Shown: positions 1 through 8,602 of the stretch, piece by piece
Layout: every line of letters begins with the position of its first letter
Position numbering within the stretch: position 1 is the first letter of the stretch
Source of the DNA: an uncultured Eubacteriales bacterium
GTDB lineage: Bacteria; Bacillota; Clostridia; Oscillospirales; Oscillospiraceae
Length of the DNA: 54,975 nucleotides
Reading direction: 5' to 3'
Assembly (NCBI GenBank): GCA_900552475.1
Contig: USAC01000004.1
Coordinates: forward strand, 1 to 54,975
Program-made: the position numbers and the translations under genes
Notes under the pieces: model-generated
What the model saw: only the letters and a program-made list of their open reading frames with translations
The model's database searches: none
What the model was told of the DNA's origin: nothing

Positions 1-90
1 TGGCCGGGATCGGGCTGGCCGGGATCGGGCTGGCCGGGATCGGGCTGGCCGGGATCGGGCTGGCCGGGATCGGGCTGACCGGGATCGGGC
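1..90 (-). repeat. 15-bp tandem repeat encoding PDPGQ
   Basis: Six consecutive 15-base units (five identical, the sixth with one silent change) encode Pro-Asp-Pro-Gly-Gln on the minus strand, in frame with the surface protein. The array continues to the window edge, so its true length is unknown. Such arrays are usually stiff cell-wall-spanning linkers and change length by slippage. A window or contig end inside the array fits assembly difficulty here. Confidence 0.95.
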
Positions 91-2495
91 AGCGTGCGCA
101 CATAGCCGCAGACGTCACAGGTGGTATCCTGGTCATTGGAGTAGATGTGATCGCCGTAGCCGTCCTTTTCGGCAGCGTCGGTGATGGAGCAGCCGTCGGC
201 CGTGCATTCATGCCAGTGGTGCTCACCGTCGGCCGACCAGACGTCGGACCAGACGTGCACATGATCGAGGGGCTTGTCGGCGTCACTGTACATGCGCCAG
301 AGCTGCGTTCCGTAATAGGGGTTCGCGGTGCCAAGGAACACGCCCTGCTCGGTAGAGGTGATGCAGCGCAGGCCGTGGTTTGCAGCATCGCCGAAACCGT
401 CGCTGGTGATGACGTCGAAGTTAACACCATCTTTGGAAACCAGCAGGTCAAAACCGGGGTCGCTCTTCTGGGAGTAGTAGTTGCAGCCGAAGTAGTAAAC
501 AAAGTTGTGGATAGTTTCATCGTAAACGACGGTGTCGTAGACTTTGAAGATCTCATCAAGCATTGCCTTGATGCGTTCCTTCATCGTGTTCACGAAGTTG
601 AGCTTATCCTTCCAGCTCATGGTGGAAATGGAAGCCTCAGAAACATCCTCAGCGAGGAGCTGTGCGGTTGCTTCCGGATTCTCGACGGCGAACTTAACCG
701 CGTCAGTCAGGCTCAGATTGTCAAGAATGCCATAAACCTTGGCCTTGAATGCCTCATAGTCAGAGAGCATCTGACGGTAATCCGGCACAGGGTTCTTGTC
801 AGCGGACATATCCGTTGCAAAACCGGCGAGCTCCTGAATCAGCTGGAGCGTATAATCGGAGAAGACGGTCTTGTTCAGGAACCACTGGAAGAGCACGTTG
901 TCGCTGTATTCACCCAGCGCTCTATTCAGAGCCTTATGCAGTTCATCAGCACGACCGCGGATATCATCGTACTCCATGTCACGAAGCTGACCATCCGTGA
1001 TCTGGGTGAACTTATAGGTTATAGTGGCGGTATCATAGGTGCCAATGTATAACTCACCATTGTGCTCGCCCATGCGCCAGACATACTGGTTGGAGTTGTT
1101 ACCGAGACCCGCACCGAGGTTGCCGATGGGGCCGTTGGGGAAATAGGGGTTGTCGTTCTTGCCGGCCACCTGCTCAAAGTTCTCGTTCGCGTCCATGCGA
1201 TAGAGATAGATGGAGTGGTCGAGGTCGTTGTACAGCGGTTCGAAGTTGCCGGTGGCGGGAACTTCTGCAAGGTCGAGCATGGGGTCGTTATAGGTGCCCA
1301 TATACAGGTAACCATTGTAAACCCACAGGTTGCAGGACATGGAGTAATCGATGCCGAAACCGTAGCCATACTTGCTGCCGGGCTTGTCACCAATGATCTG
1401 CTTCCAAGTGAAGTTGCCATTGCTGTCCTTGTCGCCGCGGTACATGGCAAAGCCCTGCTTGTTGATCTTGCCGTCGATGTTCTTATCCGTCACGACGGTA
1501 ACATACAGGTGGCCGTTATACTCGATGATATCCCAGATACCGCCGCCGTTGAGGCCGTCGTTGCTCATGACGGCAGGGAGATTATCGAAGTCGTCCTGAT
1601 CAGCGATAACACGCCATTTACTCAGGTCAGCACTGGGGTTGCTGCTGGCAACGATGATGCCGCCGGGAGTCTTGTTGCCATCATAGTCATCCGTAGCGAG
1701 GCACATGAGAATCTCGCCGTCATAGACGATCAGACCATGCACGCCGCTGGCAACAGCGCGGTTGAAACGGTTGTTGTAGTAGGCGATCTGAGCCTCGTTC
1801 GTATAGGGGTCTACCTCGACCAGCGTAGCTGTGGGCTTGCCCATGCTGACAAAGTAGAGCTTGTCATTAAAACGGCAAACCATGCGATAGCCAGCCAGAC
1901 CGTTGAAACCGGGAAGACCGGGGTAGCCCACGAAAATATTGGGATAGTCCTTACGGATGTCGCTCTCGCGGAAGACGACCTTTGCTTCGAACGTCGTCTT
2001 GTTTACGGCGATGATGACGGGATCCCAGCCGGAGGAATACGTCTCGTCGAAGGTGCCAACGCCGAACACGCTGCGCACGATCTCAGCCGCCATTTCCTTG
2101 GTGTCGGTATCAGCGCGCAGCTTGCCATCTTTTACCATACCGTTAAGGGTCGTCTGTACGTTGAGGTGGTACTGATGCCATGTGGCATTGGCGCAGGTGC
2201 CAATATAAATGTAATCGCTGTCCTCGCCGCCGTCCGCCATGGACCAGGAGTAACTGTTGCTACGGTCCTGATCCTTGCCGGAGAGAATAGCGTCGACCTC
2301 GCCCGCACCCAGCGTGGGGTGGGAGACCTTGTCGATGGTATAGCCGCCATTGGAGTAGACGCCCTGCTCGAGCGGGGTGTAGCTGATGTTTCCACTGTCA
2401 TCCCGGACAACAGCGGCGGTGGCACTGGCGATCAGGCTGACTGCCATCACTGCGACCAGCACCAGGGCCAAAAGCGACTTGGAAAACTTGCGCAT
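1..2495 (-). CDS. Secreted beta-propeller-like surface protein, C-terminus cut by window edge
   Basis: The reading frame is open from an ATG at 2495 to the window edge (at least 831 residues), with an AGGAG ribosome site just upstream. The N-terminus is a signal peptide (MRKFSKSLLALVLVAVMAVS, then a small-residue cleavage region). The next ~500 residues hold repeated short motifs such as YIYIGT, LYMGTYND and LYIGTYD, spaced like blades of an extracellular beta-propeller; this is inferred from pattern only. A helical stretch follows, then another propeller-like piece (GVFLGTANPYYG), then a Cys/His repeat (HVHVWSDVWS, HHWHECTADGCS, CDVCGY) of a kind common in clostridial surface proteins. It ends in PDPGQ linker repeats, so a wall or membrane anchor probably lies beyond the window. 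Function unknown; binding of a host or dietary polymer is possible. No catalytic motif was recognised. Confidence 0.85.
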   Translation of the reverse strand, partial: MRKFSKSLLALVLVAVMAVSLIASATAAVVRDDSGNISYTPLEQGVYSNGGYTIDKVSHPTLGAGEVDAILSGKDQDRSNSYSWSMADGGEDSDYIYIGTCANATWHQYHLNVQTTLNGMVKDGKLRADTDTKEMAAEIVRSVFGVGTFDETYSSGWDPVIIAVNKTTFEAKVVFRESDIRKDYPNIFVGYPGLPGFNGLAGYRMVCRFNDKLYFVSMGKPTATLVEVDPYTNEAQIAYYNNRFNRAVASGVHGLIVYDGEILMCLATDDYDGNKTPGGIIVASSNPSADLSKWRVIADQDDFDNLPAVMSNDGLNGGGIWDIIEYNGHLYVTVVTDKNIDGKINKQGFAMYRGDKDSNGNFTWKQIIGDKPGSKYGYGFGIDYSMSCNLWVYNGYLYMGTYNDPMLDLAEVPATGNFEPLYNDLDHSIYLYRMDANENFEQVAGKNDNPYFPNGPIGNLGAGLGNNSNQYVWRMGEHNGELYIGTYDTATITYKFTQITDGQLRDMEYDDIRGRADELHKALNRALGEYSDNVLFQWFLNKTVFSDYTLQLIQELAGFATDMSADKNPVPDYRQMLSDYEAFKAKVYGILDNLSLTDAVKFAVENPEATAQLLAEDVSEASISTMSWKDKLNFVNTMKERIKAMLDEIFKVYDTVVYDETIHNFVYYFGCNYYSQKSDPGFDLLVSKDGVNFDVITSDGFGDAANHGLRCITSTEQGVFLGTANPYYGTQLWRMYSDADKPLDHVHVWSDVWSADGEHHWHECTADGCSITDAAEKDGYGDHIYSNDQDTTCDVCGYVRTLPDPGQPDPGQPDPGQPDPGQPDPGQPDPG

Positions 2496-2582
2496 ACGTG
2501 GATCATCTCCTGTTATATAATAATCTTTTAATAATCTTTCTCTTCCCCCCGTCGGAGACTCCGCCGGCGGATAATGTATATA

Positions 2583-2611
2583 AGTCTATCATGAAATTTG
2601 ATGTGTTGCAA
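2583..2611 (-). promoter_or_regulatory. Candidate proximal promoter of the surface protein gene
   Basis: On the minus strand TTGCAA (2606-2611) and TAGACT (2583-2588) are separated by 17 bases, about 90 bases upstream of the ATG. The -10 is weak, so this is a secondary candidate to the site at 2659-2687. Confidence 0.4.
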
Positions 2612-2658
2612 GAGAAATCGGTGAACACGCTAATTTTCCACAAAATAACCAAAAATAT

Positions 2659-2687
2659 ATTATACAATTTGTGCCATTTTACGTCAT
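2659..2687 (-). promoter_or_regulatory. Candidate distal promoter of the surface protein gene
   Basis: On the minus strand a perfect TATAAT (2659-2664) lies 17 bases after ATGACG (2682-2687), in AT-rich DNA between the BCCT gene and the surface protein gene. The region 2496-2735 holds no gene, only these promoter-like elements. Confidence 0.5.
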
Positions 2688-2735
2688 GCGCGCTGAGAGC
2701 CTCCGGAAATACACGGCAAAACGGAAACTGGTCGT

Positions 2736-4280
2736 TTATTTTTCACTTTCCGCTGGCGATGCGAGCTCACGCAGGTAGCTCTTTCCGTCCTTGAGGAAAC
2801 TCGCGGCGATCAGGAGGATGACGATGGCGATCGGCCCGGCGGCGACGATACTGACGGACTGAAGATTGCTCATGGAGCTCTCCGCGAACAGCAGCGCGAT
2901 CGGCAGGAGGATCAGCAGGATACACCACATGAGCTGAATGGCCTTGTGCGGCAGCTCGCCGTCTTTGAGCGTGTGGTAGCTGTAGCACGAGGCGGTGAGG
3001 GCGATGGAGTCGAACGACGTCGCGTAGAACGCGATCATCGTCACGAGCACGGCGACCATGATGACCGGCGCGCCGGGCAGCGTTTTGATGATGCCGACGA
3101 TCATGCCGTAGAGGTCGCCCGTCTCGGCGTACTGGCGGATGAAGTCCGCGCGGCCCGTGACCTGCATGCCCATGGAGTAGTTGCCGAGGATGATGAAGCT
3201 GATGATCGTGGAGCCGACGCCGAAAGCGTACCCGCCGAGGATCGTCTGGCGCACGGTGCGCCCGCGGGAGATACTGCCGATGAAAAACGGCGCGGCCACA
3301 CACCAGACCATCCAGTACGCCCAGTAGTAGATCGTCCAGTTCTGCGGGAAGTTTGAGGTGCGCAGTGGGTCGGTGAAGGTGGACAGGCCGATGAAATTCT
3401 GCACCATACGCCCGAGAGAGGTAAAGCCCGTCTCAATGATATAGCGCGTCTCACCGCCGAAGAGCAGCACGAACGCCAGCAGCCCGAAAAACAGATAGAT
3501 GCAGACCTTCGCGAGGATGCCGATCCCCTTGAACCCGTGCAGCAGCGAATAGGTATATACCGCGCACGTCAGCAGGAGGATGACGATGTTCACCGCCGTC
3601 TGGCTCACCGTGAAGTGCAGGAGGTCACCGAGGATGGCCGCCATGAGCGGTGTCGCGACGCTAAAGGTCGTCGCCGTGCCGGCCAGCAGCGCGAACACCG
3701 CCAGCAGGTCGATGATGCGCCCGGCCAGACCGTCCGTGTGCCGCCCGAGGATGGGACGGCAGGCCTCGGAATACTTCTGGCGGCTGCACTTGCGGACATG
3801 GAGCATGAAGCCGAACGCCACGGCCAGCACCAGATAAAAGCCCCACGGGATGAAGCTCCAGTGGAACAGCGGGAACACGCCCGCCCAGTCCTGCACGCTC
3901 CCGAGCTCCGCGATGTGCGGGTCGGAGGCATAGAGCACCCACTCCGAAAACGAGTAGAACAGGATATCCGCCGCGAGGCCGCAGGTGAACATCATGCAGC
4001 CCCACGCAAAGAATGAATATTTCGGCTTTTCGCCCGGCTCGCCGAGCACGATCGAGCCGTATTTCGACGCGGCGATGTAGATCGACAGCAGGAAGATGCC
4101 CAGCCCGATCACGAGGTAGTAGGTGCCGAGCGTGTCGCCGAAGAAGAACCGGATCCGGCCCAGCACGGCGTTGGACTGCTCCGGGGCGAAGAAGAAGAGC
4201 ACGCACAGCGTCACCACAATCCCGAGCGGCAGCAGCGTGATCATCCAGTCGATCTGGCCTCTTGTCTGTTTCTTGTTCAT
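2736..4280 (-). CDS. BCCT-family betaine/choline/carnitine transporter
   Basis: A 514-residue membrane protein with about 12 hydrophobic segments. The Trp-rich family signature lies near residues 315-350: IYYWAYWMVWCVAAPFFIGS followed by ISRGRTVRQ. BCCT proteins import choline, glycine betaine or carnitine by Na+ or H+ symport, or exchange them. The gene sits 24 bases downstream of the LicC/LicA fusion in the same direction and has a good ribosome site (GGGAGGAAA), so the two are probably co-transcribed. This context favours choline as substrate, which is an inference. It lacks the long C-terminal osmosensing tail of BetP-type members and ends in a short charged stretch. Confidence 0.92.
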   Translation of the reverse strand: MNKKQTRGQIDWMITLLPLGIVVTLCVLFFFAPEQSNAVLGRIRFFFGDTLGTYYLVIGLGIFLLSIYIAASKYGSIVLGEPGEKPKYSFFAWGCMMFTCGLAADILFYSFSEWVLYASDPHIAELGSVQDWAGVFPLFHWSFIPWGFYLVLAVAFGFMLHVRKCSRQKYSEACRPILGRHTDGLAGRIIDLLAVFALLAGTATTFSVATPLMAAILGDLLHFTVSQTAVNIVILLLTCAVYTYSLLHGFKGIGILAKVCIYLFFGLLAFVLLFGGETRYIIETGFTSLGRMVQNFIGLSTFTDPLRTSNFPQNWTIYYWAYWMVWCVAAPFFIGSISRGRTVRQTILGGYAFGVGSTIISFIILGNYSMGMQVTGRADFIRQYAETGDLYGMIVGIIKTLPGAPVIMVAVLVTMIAFYATSFDSIALTASCYSYHTLKDGELPHKAIQLMWCILLILLPIALLFAESSMSNLQSVSIVAAGPIAIVILLIAASFLKDGKSYLRELASPAESEK

Positions 4281-4304
4281 TCCGTATTTCCTCCCTTGAC
4301 GGGC

Positions 4305-6065
4305 TTACAGCCCGAGCCGCTTACGTTCGCGGCAGACAATCTGATAGTATTCCTTTGCATATTGATACTGGCGCAGGGAGTATTCGCCGAACTCCACGCC
4401 GAGCATGCGCTTATACTCGCACCAGTTGCTCCACAGCAGCCCGCAGGCCGCGATATAGCCGTAAATCTTCACCCGCACGGCGTCCGCGCAGCCCTCGGGG
4501 AAGTACAGGTCAATCAGCCGGTCGACCTGCGCCCGGTCATAGAACGCATAGATGCAGAACATGGCGATGTCGATGTGCGGATCCTGCATCCCGGCGTATT
4601 CCCAGTCGATGAGCCGGATGCTCTCGCCGCCCTCACCGGGGACGAAGAGAAAGTTATCGGGCACGGCGTCGATGTGCGTGAGCACCGGCGGCAGGGCGAG
4701 CGACGCAAGGAACGGCCGCAGGCTCCGGATATGCGCGGAGGTCGCGGCGTGGTCGCGGTAGGCCGAGGGCGCGCCGTGCCAGAGCGACTGGTAAAAGTCG
4801 ATCCGCCCGAAGATGTCGAACGTGTGGCCGACGGCGAGCTTCTGCTCGTGGAAGGCGCGCAGGTGCGCCATGCAGCGGCGCACATCCTCCTCGCGCAGCG
4901 GGTCGCACACGCGCGCACCCTCGAGAAAGGCCGAGATCTTATAGCCGTTTTCCGGATTGATATAAAGAACGTCATCGCTGATGCCGCGGCCGGCGAGCGC
5001 GGCATAGACGTCCGCCTCCTCGCGGCGGTTGATGAGCTCCTGCGTCCCCTCACCGGGGATGCGCATGATATAGTGCCCGCCGCGGCAGCGGAAGAGGAAC
5101 GACCGGTTCGTCATGCCCTTTTTGAGCATGCGGATCTCCGTGATCTCCGCCGGTTCGGTATGAAGCGCGGCGCAGATGATGTCGATGGCGTCGGTGCGCA
5201 GGTGCTCGGCGTCGCTGTCGACCTCGCGCAGCTGCTCATAGGTGTTGATCTCCGCGACGCTCTCCACCGGGACAACGCGCGCCGCGACGGGGATGCGCCT
5301 CCCGACGGGCAGCGCCGCCTCCCAGAAGTCGCCGTCGTGGCGCGGGGAGCGGCAGCGCGCGGCGAGCCGCTCGCGCAGCGGCCCCGCGTCCGCCGCCGTC
5401 AGGTAGCACACGCCGACGGGGGTGTTTCCGTCCTCGTTCTCCGCCGCAAGGCGCAGCTCGTGCCGCCGGTGGACGCGCAGCGGGCTGCGCGGGTCGGGGC
5501 GGTCGGTCACCATATACCACGAGTAGAGCTCTGTCCGGCGGAAGGGATTCTCCGCAAACCACAGGTCGCAGGGGAGAATGTAGGCGTCCTCCAGATAATC
5601 CGCCGCGCGGCGGAGAGAGTGGAGGTTGTTTTTCGAGGCGTAGTCGGGCGCGACGAGGAGCTTCACGCCGAAGTCCTCCGTCAGATACTCGAGCTGCTCT
5701 TTGAGATAGCCGACCACGACATGGATCTCCTCCACGCCCGCCTCGTGCAGCTGGCGGATCAGCCGCTCAATGAGCACCTCCCCGTGGACGCGCAGGAGCG
5801 CCTTGGGCGTCTCCGTGTTGATCGGCACCATGTGCATCCCCGGCCCGGCGGCGAGGATGACGGCGCGCCGCGGCGCCGCGCGCTGCGCCAGCTGCAGCGC
5901 GCGGGAGGAGGGCCGCCCCTCCTCTAAATAACCGTCCCGGCTCAGCTCCTGCAGGGCGCGGTTCACAAGGCCGAGCGAATAGCCCGTCTCCCGCGCCAGC
6001 GTGCGCTGGCTCGCCGCGGGGGACAGGAGAAGGGCCTGAAAAATATCCAGAATGCTGTTGTTCAA
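4305..6065 (-). CDS. HTH - phosphocholine cytidylyltransferase - choline kinase fusion (LicC-LicA type)
   Basis: A 586-residue three-part protein. Residues ~1-65 form a winged-helix DNA-binding domain (SQRTLARETGYSLGLVNRAL). Residues ~68-290 are a nucleotidyltransferase of the LicC type (AVILAAGPGMHMVPINTETP, then ERLIRQLHEAGVEEIHVVVG and NNLHSL). Residues ~300-586 are a choline kinase/aminoglycoside-phosphotransferase fold, with the catalytic loop HIDAVPDNF and the metal-binding IDWEYAG. Together these would make phosphocholine and CDP-choline for decorating surface glycans. The nucleotidyltransferase signature has His where most relatives have Arg (GxGxRM here GPGMHM), which deserves checking. 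The start is TTG at 6065: no ATG fits, AAAGGA lies upstream, and a good promoter is at 6108-6136. No LicD transferase is in the window. The HTH suggests autoregulation or substrate sensing. Confidence 0.9.
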   Translation of the reverse strand: MNNSILDIFQALLLSPAASQRTLARETGYSLGLVNRALQELSRDGYLEEGRPSSRALQLAQRAAPRRAVILAAGPGMHMVPINTETPKALLRVHGEVLIERLIRQLHEAGVEEIHVVVGYLKEQLEYLTEDFGVKLLVAPDYASKNNLHSLRRAADYLEDAYILPCDLWFAENPFRRTELYSWYMVTDRPDPRSPLRVHRRHELRLAAENEDGNTPVGVCYLTAADAGPLRERLAARCRSPRHDGDFWEAALPVGRRIPVAARVVPVESVAEINTYEQLREVDSDAEHLRTDAIDIICAALHTEPAEITEIRMLKKGMTNRSFLFRCRGGHYIMRIPGEGTQELINRREEADVYAALAGRGISDDVLYINPENGYKISAFLEGARVCDPLREEDVRRCMAHLRAFHEQKLAVGHTFDIFGRIDFYQSLWHGAPSAYRDHAATSAHIRSLRPFLASLALPPVLTHIDAVPDNFLFVPGEGGESIRLIDWEYAGMQDPHIDIAMFCIYAFYDRAQVDRLIDLYFPEGCADAVRVKIYGYIAACGLLWSNWCEYKRMLGVEFGEYSLRQYQYAKEYYQIVCRERKRLGL

Positions 6066-6107
6066 AACTGAATCATCCTTTCAATAAAATGAACACCGAA
6101 CAGGGGC

Positions 6108-6136
6108 ATTATACATGCTGCGGCCAAAAAATGCAA
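6108..6136 (-). promoter_or_regulatory. Sigma-A promoter of the choline module
   Basis: Minus strand: TTGCAT (6131-6136), a 17-base spacer and a perfect TATAAT (6108-6113), about 45 bases before the TTG start of the LicC-LicA fusion. Confidence 0.8.
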
Positions 6137-6232
6137 GAGGGATTTGACGAATGTGCCAAAGATGCTTCGCGCGGTGGAGAATCGCACCCCATCCGACGCC
6201 GCGCCATACACTGGGGTGGAGGAGGTGTCTTG

Positions 6233-6484
6233 ATGGAAGAATTTCTGTTGGTTGCCCGCAATATCACGCAGGCGCAGCACATGGCGGCCGTCCTCTCGCG
6301 CGGCGGGCTGCGCGCCGGTGTGCTGCGCACGCCCTCGGCGCTGTCGGAGAGCGGCTGCAGCCACGCGGTGCGTCTGCGGGCGCAGACGGCGGCGCAGGCG
6401 CTGGCGCTTCTGGCGGCGGAGAAGCTGACGCCGCAGCGGGTCTATGTCCGCACGGCGGCGGGCTATGAGGAGATGGGCGGATGA
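6233..6484 (+). CDS. DUF3343 (putative Se/S carrier-like) small protein
   Basis: An 83-residue protein starting at ATG 6233, directly after GGAGGAGGT; the upstream in-frame ATG at 6089 lacks such a site. Its pattern (EEFLLVARNITQAQHMAAVL, then SALSESGCSHAVRL) matches DUF3343, a family often found beside cysteine-desulfurase-like or selenium-related genes and proposed to carry sulfur or selenium. The single Cys in ESGCSHA is at the expected conserved position. It overlaps the next gene by four bases (ATGA), which indicates translational coupling. The exact role is unproven. Confidence 0.8.
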   Translation: MEEFLLVARNITQAQHMAAVLSRGGLRAGVLRTPSALSESGCSHAVRLRAQTAAQALALLAAEKLTPQRVYVRTAAGYEEMGG

Positions 6485-7617
6485 TCTATCTCGATGCGGG
6501 CGCGACGACGCTCGAAAAGCCGGCCTGCGTGCGCGAGGCGATGGCCCGCGCGGTGCAGACGATGACCTCGCCCGGCCGCGGCGGGCACAGCGCGGTGCGC
6601 CTGGCCGAGCAGACGGCCTTCCGCTGCCGCAGCGAGGCGGCGGCCCTCTTCGGCGCGGCGCGGCTGGAGCAGGTGATCTTTACGCAGAACGCGACGCACG
6701 GGCTGAACATCGCGATCCGGACACTCGTGCGCCCGGGGAGCCGGGTCGCGATCTCGGGCTATGAGCACAACGCCGTCACGCGCGTGCTCCACAGCATCCC
6801 GGACGTCGCGGTCACGGTCGTGGATGCGCCGCTGTTTGACCCGGACGCCATGGCCGAGGGCTTTGCGCAGGCACTGGCGCAGGGGGCGGACGCCGCCGTC
6901 TGCAATCACGTCTCGAACGTGTTCGGGGCCGTCGCGCCCGTCGCGGAGATTGCGGCGCTCTGCCGCGCGCGGGGCGTGCCGCTGATCGTGGACGCGTCGC
7001 AGTCGGCGGGCGTGCTGGAGGTGAACCTCACCGGCTGGGGCGCGGCATTCGCGGCGATGCCGGGGCACAAGGGGCTCTACGGCCCGCAGGGGACGGGACT
7101 GCTGCTGTGCGCCGCGGAGGCGGAGCCGCTTCTCTTCGGCGGGACGGGGAGCCAGTCGCGGCGGCAGGAGATGCCGCAGGATCTCCCTGACCGGCTCGAG
7201 GCGGGGACGCACAACATGCCGGGCATCGCGGGGCTGCTCGAAGGCATCCGCTTCGTGCGCGGTCTCGGCACGGAGGAGATTGCCCGGCGCGAGCGCCAGA
7301 CGGCCCGCCGCGCATCGGAGCTGCTGCGCGAGGTGCCGGGGGTGGAGGTGTTCGCGCGGGAGGACTTCGCGCACCAGACGGGCGTGCTGTCGTTTCGCGT
7401 GCGCGGGATGGACTGCGAGACGCTCGGCGAGCAGCTCGCGGCGCGGGGCATCGCCGTGCGCGCGGGGCTGCACTGCGCGCCGCTGGCGCACCGGACGGCG
7501 GGGACGCTCGAGACGGGGACGGTGCGCATCAGCCCCTCCGTTTTTACCTCCGCGTGGCAGGTGGAGCGCTTCGCCGCGGAGGTTCAGCAGATTGTTCGTG
7601 AAAATGTCAGATTGTAG
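6481..7617 (+). CDS. Class V aminotransferase / cysteine desulfurase-like protein
   Basis: A 378-residue PLP enzyme of fold type I. Visible motifs: the N-terminal YLDAGATTLEKP, a cofactor region (NATHGLN), VDASQSAG, and MPGHKGLYGPQGTG, whose Lys in GHKG is the expected PLP-binding lysine. A C-terminal AGLHCAPLAHR carries the candidate persulfide Cys. The sequence pattern fits the cysteine-desulfurase-related subfamily that pairs with DUF3343 proteins, as here (four-base overlap). The likely role is mobilising sulfur, or selenium from selenocysteine, for a partner protein. Its distance from iscU or thiI makes a general Fe-S role less certain. Confidence 0.88.
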   Translation: MIYLDAGATTLEKPACVREAMARAVQTMTSPGRGGHSAVRLAEQTAFRCRSEAAALFGAARLEQVIFTQNATHGLNIAIRTLVRPGSRVAISGYEHNAVTRVLHSIPDVAVTVVDAPLFDPDAMAEGFAQALAQGADAAVCNHVSNVFGAVAPVAEIAALCRARGVPLIVDASQSAGVLEVNLTGWGAAFAAMPGHKGLYGPQGTGLLLCAAEAEPLLFGGTGSQSRRQEMPQDLPDRLEAGTHNMPGIAGLLEGIRFVRGLGTEEIARRERQTARRASELLREVPGVEVFAREDFAHQTGVLSFRVRGMDCETLGEQLAARGIAVRAGLHCAPLAHRTAGTLETGTVRISPSVFTSAWQVERFAAEVQQIVRENVRL

Positions 7618-7630
7618 GCGCGTTTTTTTA

Positions 7631-7659
7631 TTGCATTTTCCCAATATTTTTTATATAAT
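7631..7659 (+). promoter_or_regulatory. Sigma-A promoter upstream of cdaA
   Basis: TTGCAT (7631-7636), a 17-base spacer and a perfect TATAAT (7654-7659), about 50 bases before the cdaA start. It uses the same hexamers and spacing as the choline-module promoter. Confidence 0.85.
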
Positions 7660-7711
7660 ACTAGTATCTATTGGTATGCGCAAAGGCTGGATGAAGTGGG
7701 AAGGATGACAA

Positions 7712-8602
7712 ATGGACGCGATCTTGGCTGTATTGGAAAAAGCGGGCCGGTACCTGCTGACGATCCGTATCACGGATCTGCTGGACATCGCCATCATGGC
7801 CTATCTGGTGTATAAGCTGCTGAGCCTGGTAAAGAGCACGCGCGCCGCCAACATTTTAAAAGGTGTGGCGATCTTTCTGGCGGCGCTGTGGCTCTCCTCG
7901 GTGCTGGAGCTGCGGTCGGTGAATTATCTGCTCAGCCACATGGTCTCCGTGGGCGTGCTGGCGCTGATGATTCTGTTCCAGCCGGAGCTGCGGCAGATTC
8001 TCGAGCAGATCGGCAGCAAAAATATCCGCCTGCTCAGGGTGTTCGCACCGGAGCAGCAAGTTTCGGAGATGGAGCAGGCCATCGACCAGACGGTCATGGC
8101 CTGCACCGAAATGTCCAAATCCCGGACAGGCGTGCTGATCGTCTTTGAGCGGAAGATTCTCCTCAACGACATGGTGCGCAGCGGCACGACGCTCGACGCG
8201 TCCGTCTCGTCGGAGCTGCTGAAGAACATCTTCTTCGTCAAGGCGCCCATGCACGACGGCGCCGTCATCATCCGCCGTGGGCGGATCCTCGGCGCGGGGT
8301 GCATGCTGCCGCTGTCGAAGAACGTCAACCTCAGCCGCGACCTCGGCATGCGCCACCGCGCGGGCATCGGTATGAGCGAGAATTCCGACGCGGTGGTCGT
8401 GATCGTCTCGGAGGAGACGGGCTCGATCTCCGTCGCCATCGGAGGCATGCTCAAGCGACACCTCACGTCCGAGACGCTCTCGAAGCTCCTGTGCAACGAG
8501 CTCATGCCCGCGCCGGAGGAGGAAGAAAAGAACCGCCGCGCGCCGCTGCTCGAGCTGCTGCGCGGGCGCAGAAAGGAGGGGGATGAGCAGCATGGAGCAT
8601 AA
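7712..8602 (+). CDS. cdaA: Diadenylate cyclase CdaA (c-di-AMP synthase)
   Basis: A 296-residue membrane enzyme that makes cyclic di-AMP from two ATP. About three N-terminal hydrophobic segments (residues ~15-85) precede the DisA_N catalytic domain. The diagnostic DGA (MHDGAVIIRRG, ~residue 180) and RHR (MRHRAGIG, ~212) motifs are present and look intact. GGGAAGGA precedes the ATG. The stop lies inside the next gene, cdaR, with a 20-base overlap. In Firmicutes the usual order is cdaA-cdaR-glmM; here glmM is absent and an RseC-like gene follows. c-di-AMP controls K+ and osmolyte balance and cell-wall homeostasis. Confidence 0.97.
   Translation: MDAILAVLEKAGRYLLTIRITDLLDIAIMAYLVYKLLSLVKSTRAANILKGVAIFLAALWLSSVLELRSVNYLLSHMVSVGVLALMILFQPELRQILEQIGSKNIRLLRVFAPEQQVSEMEQAIDQTVMACTEMSKSRTGVLIVFERKILLNDMVRSGTTLDASVSSELLKNIFFVKAPMHDGAVIIRRGRILGAGCMLPLSKNVNLSRDLGMRHRAGIGMSENSDAVVVIVSEETGSISVAIGGMLKRHLTSETLSKLLCNELMPAPEEEEKNRRAPLLELLRGRRKEGDEQHGA

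Noticed and set aside
1..90. CRISPR-like array
   Set aside because: Units are 15 bases, contiguous, without spacers, and encode PDPGQ in frame, so it is a coding tandem repeat.
1062..2531. 489-residue plus-strand frame over the surface protein
   Set aside because: The minus strand has a signal peptide, ribosome site and promoters; the plus frame is a Val/Ala/Asp-rich shadow.
4296..5927. 543-residue plus-strand frame opposite the LicC-LicA fusion
   Set aside because: The minus-strand protein has three recognisable domains; the plus frame has Arg/Ala-rich shadow composition.
6089..6232. Upstream ATG extension of the DUF3343 gene
   Set aside because: No ribosome site near 6089, whereas GGAGGAGGT precedes 6233; the added residues do not match the family.
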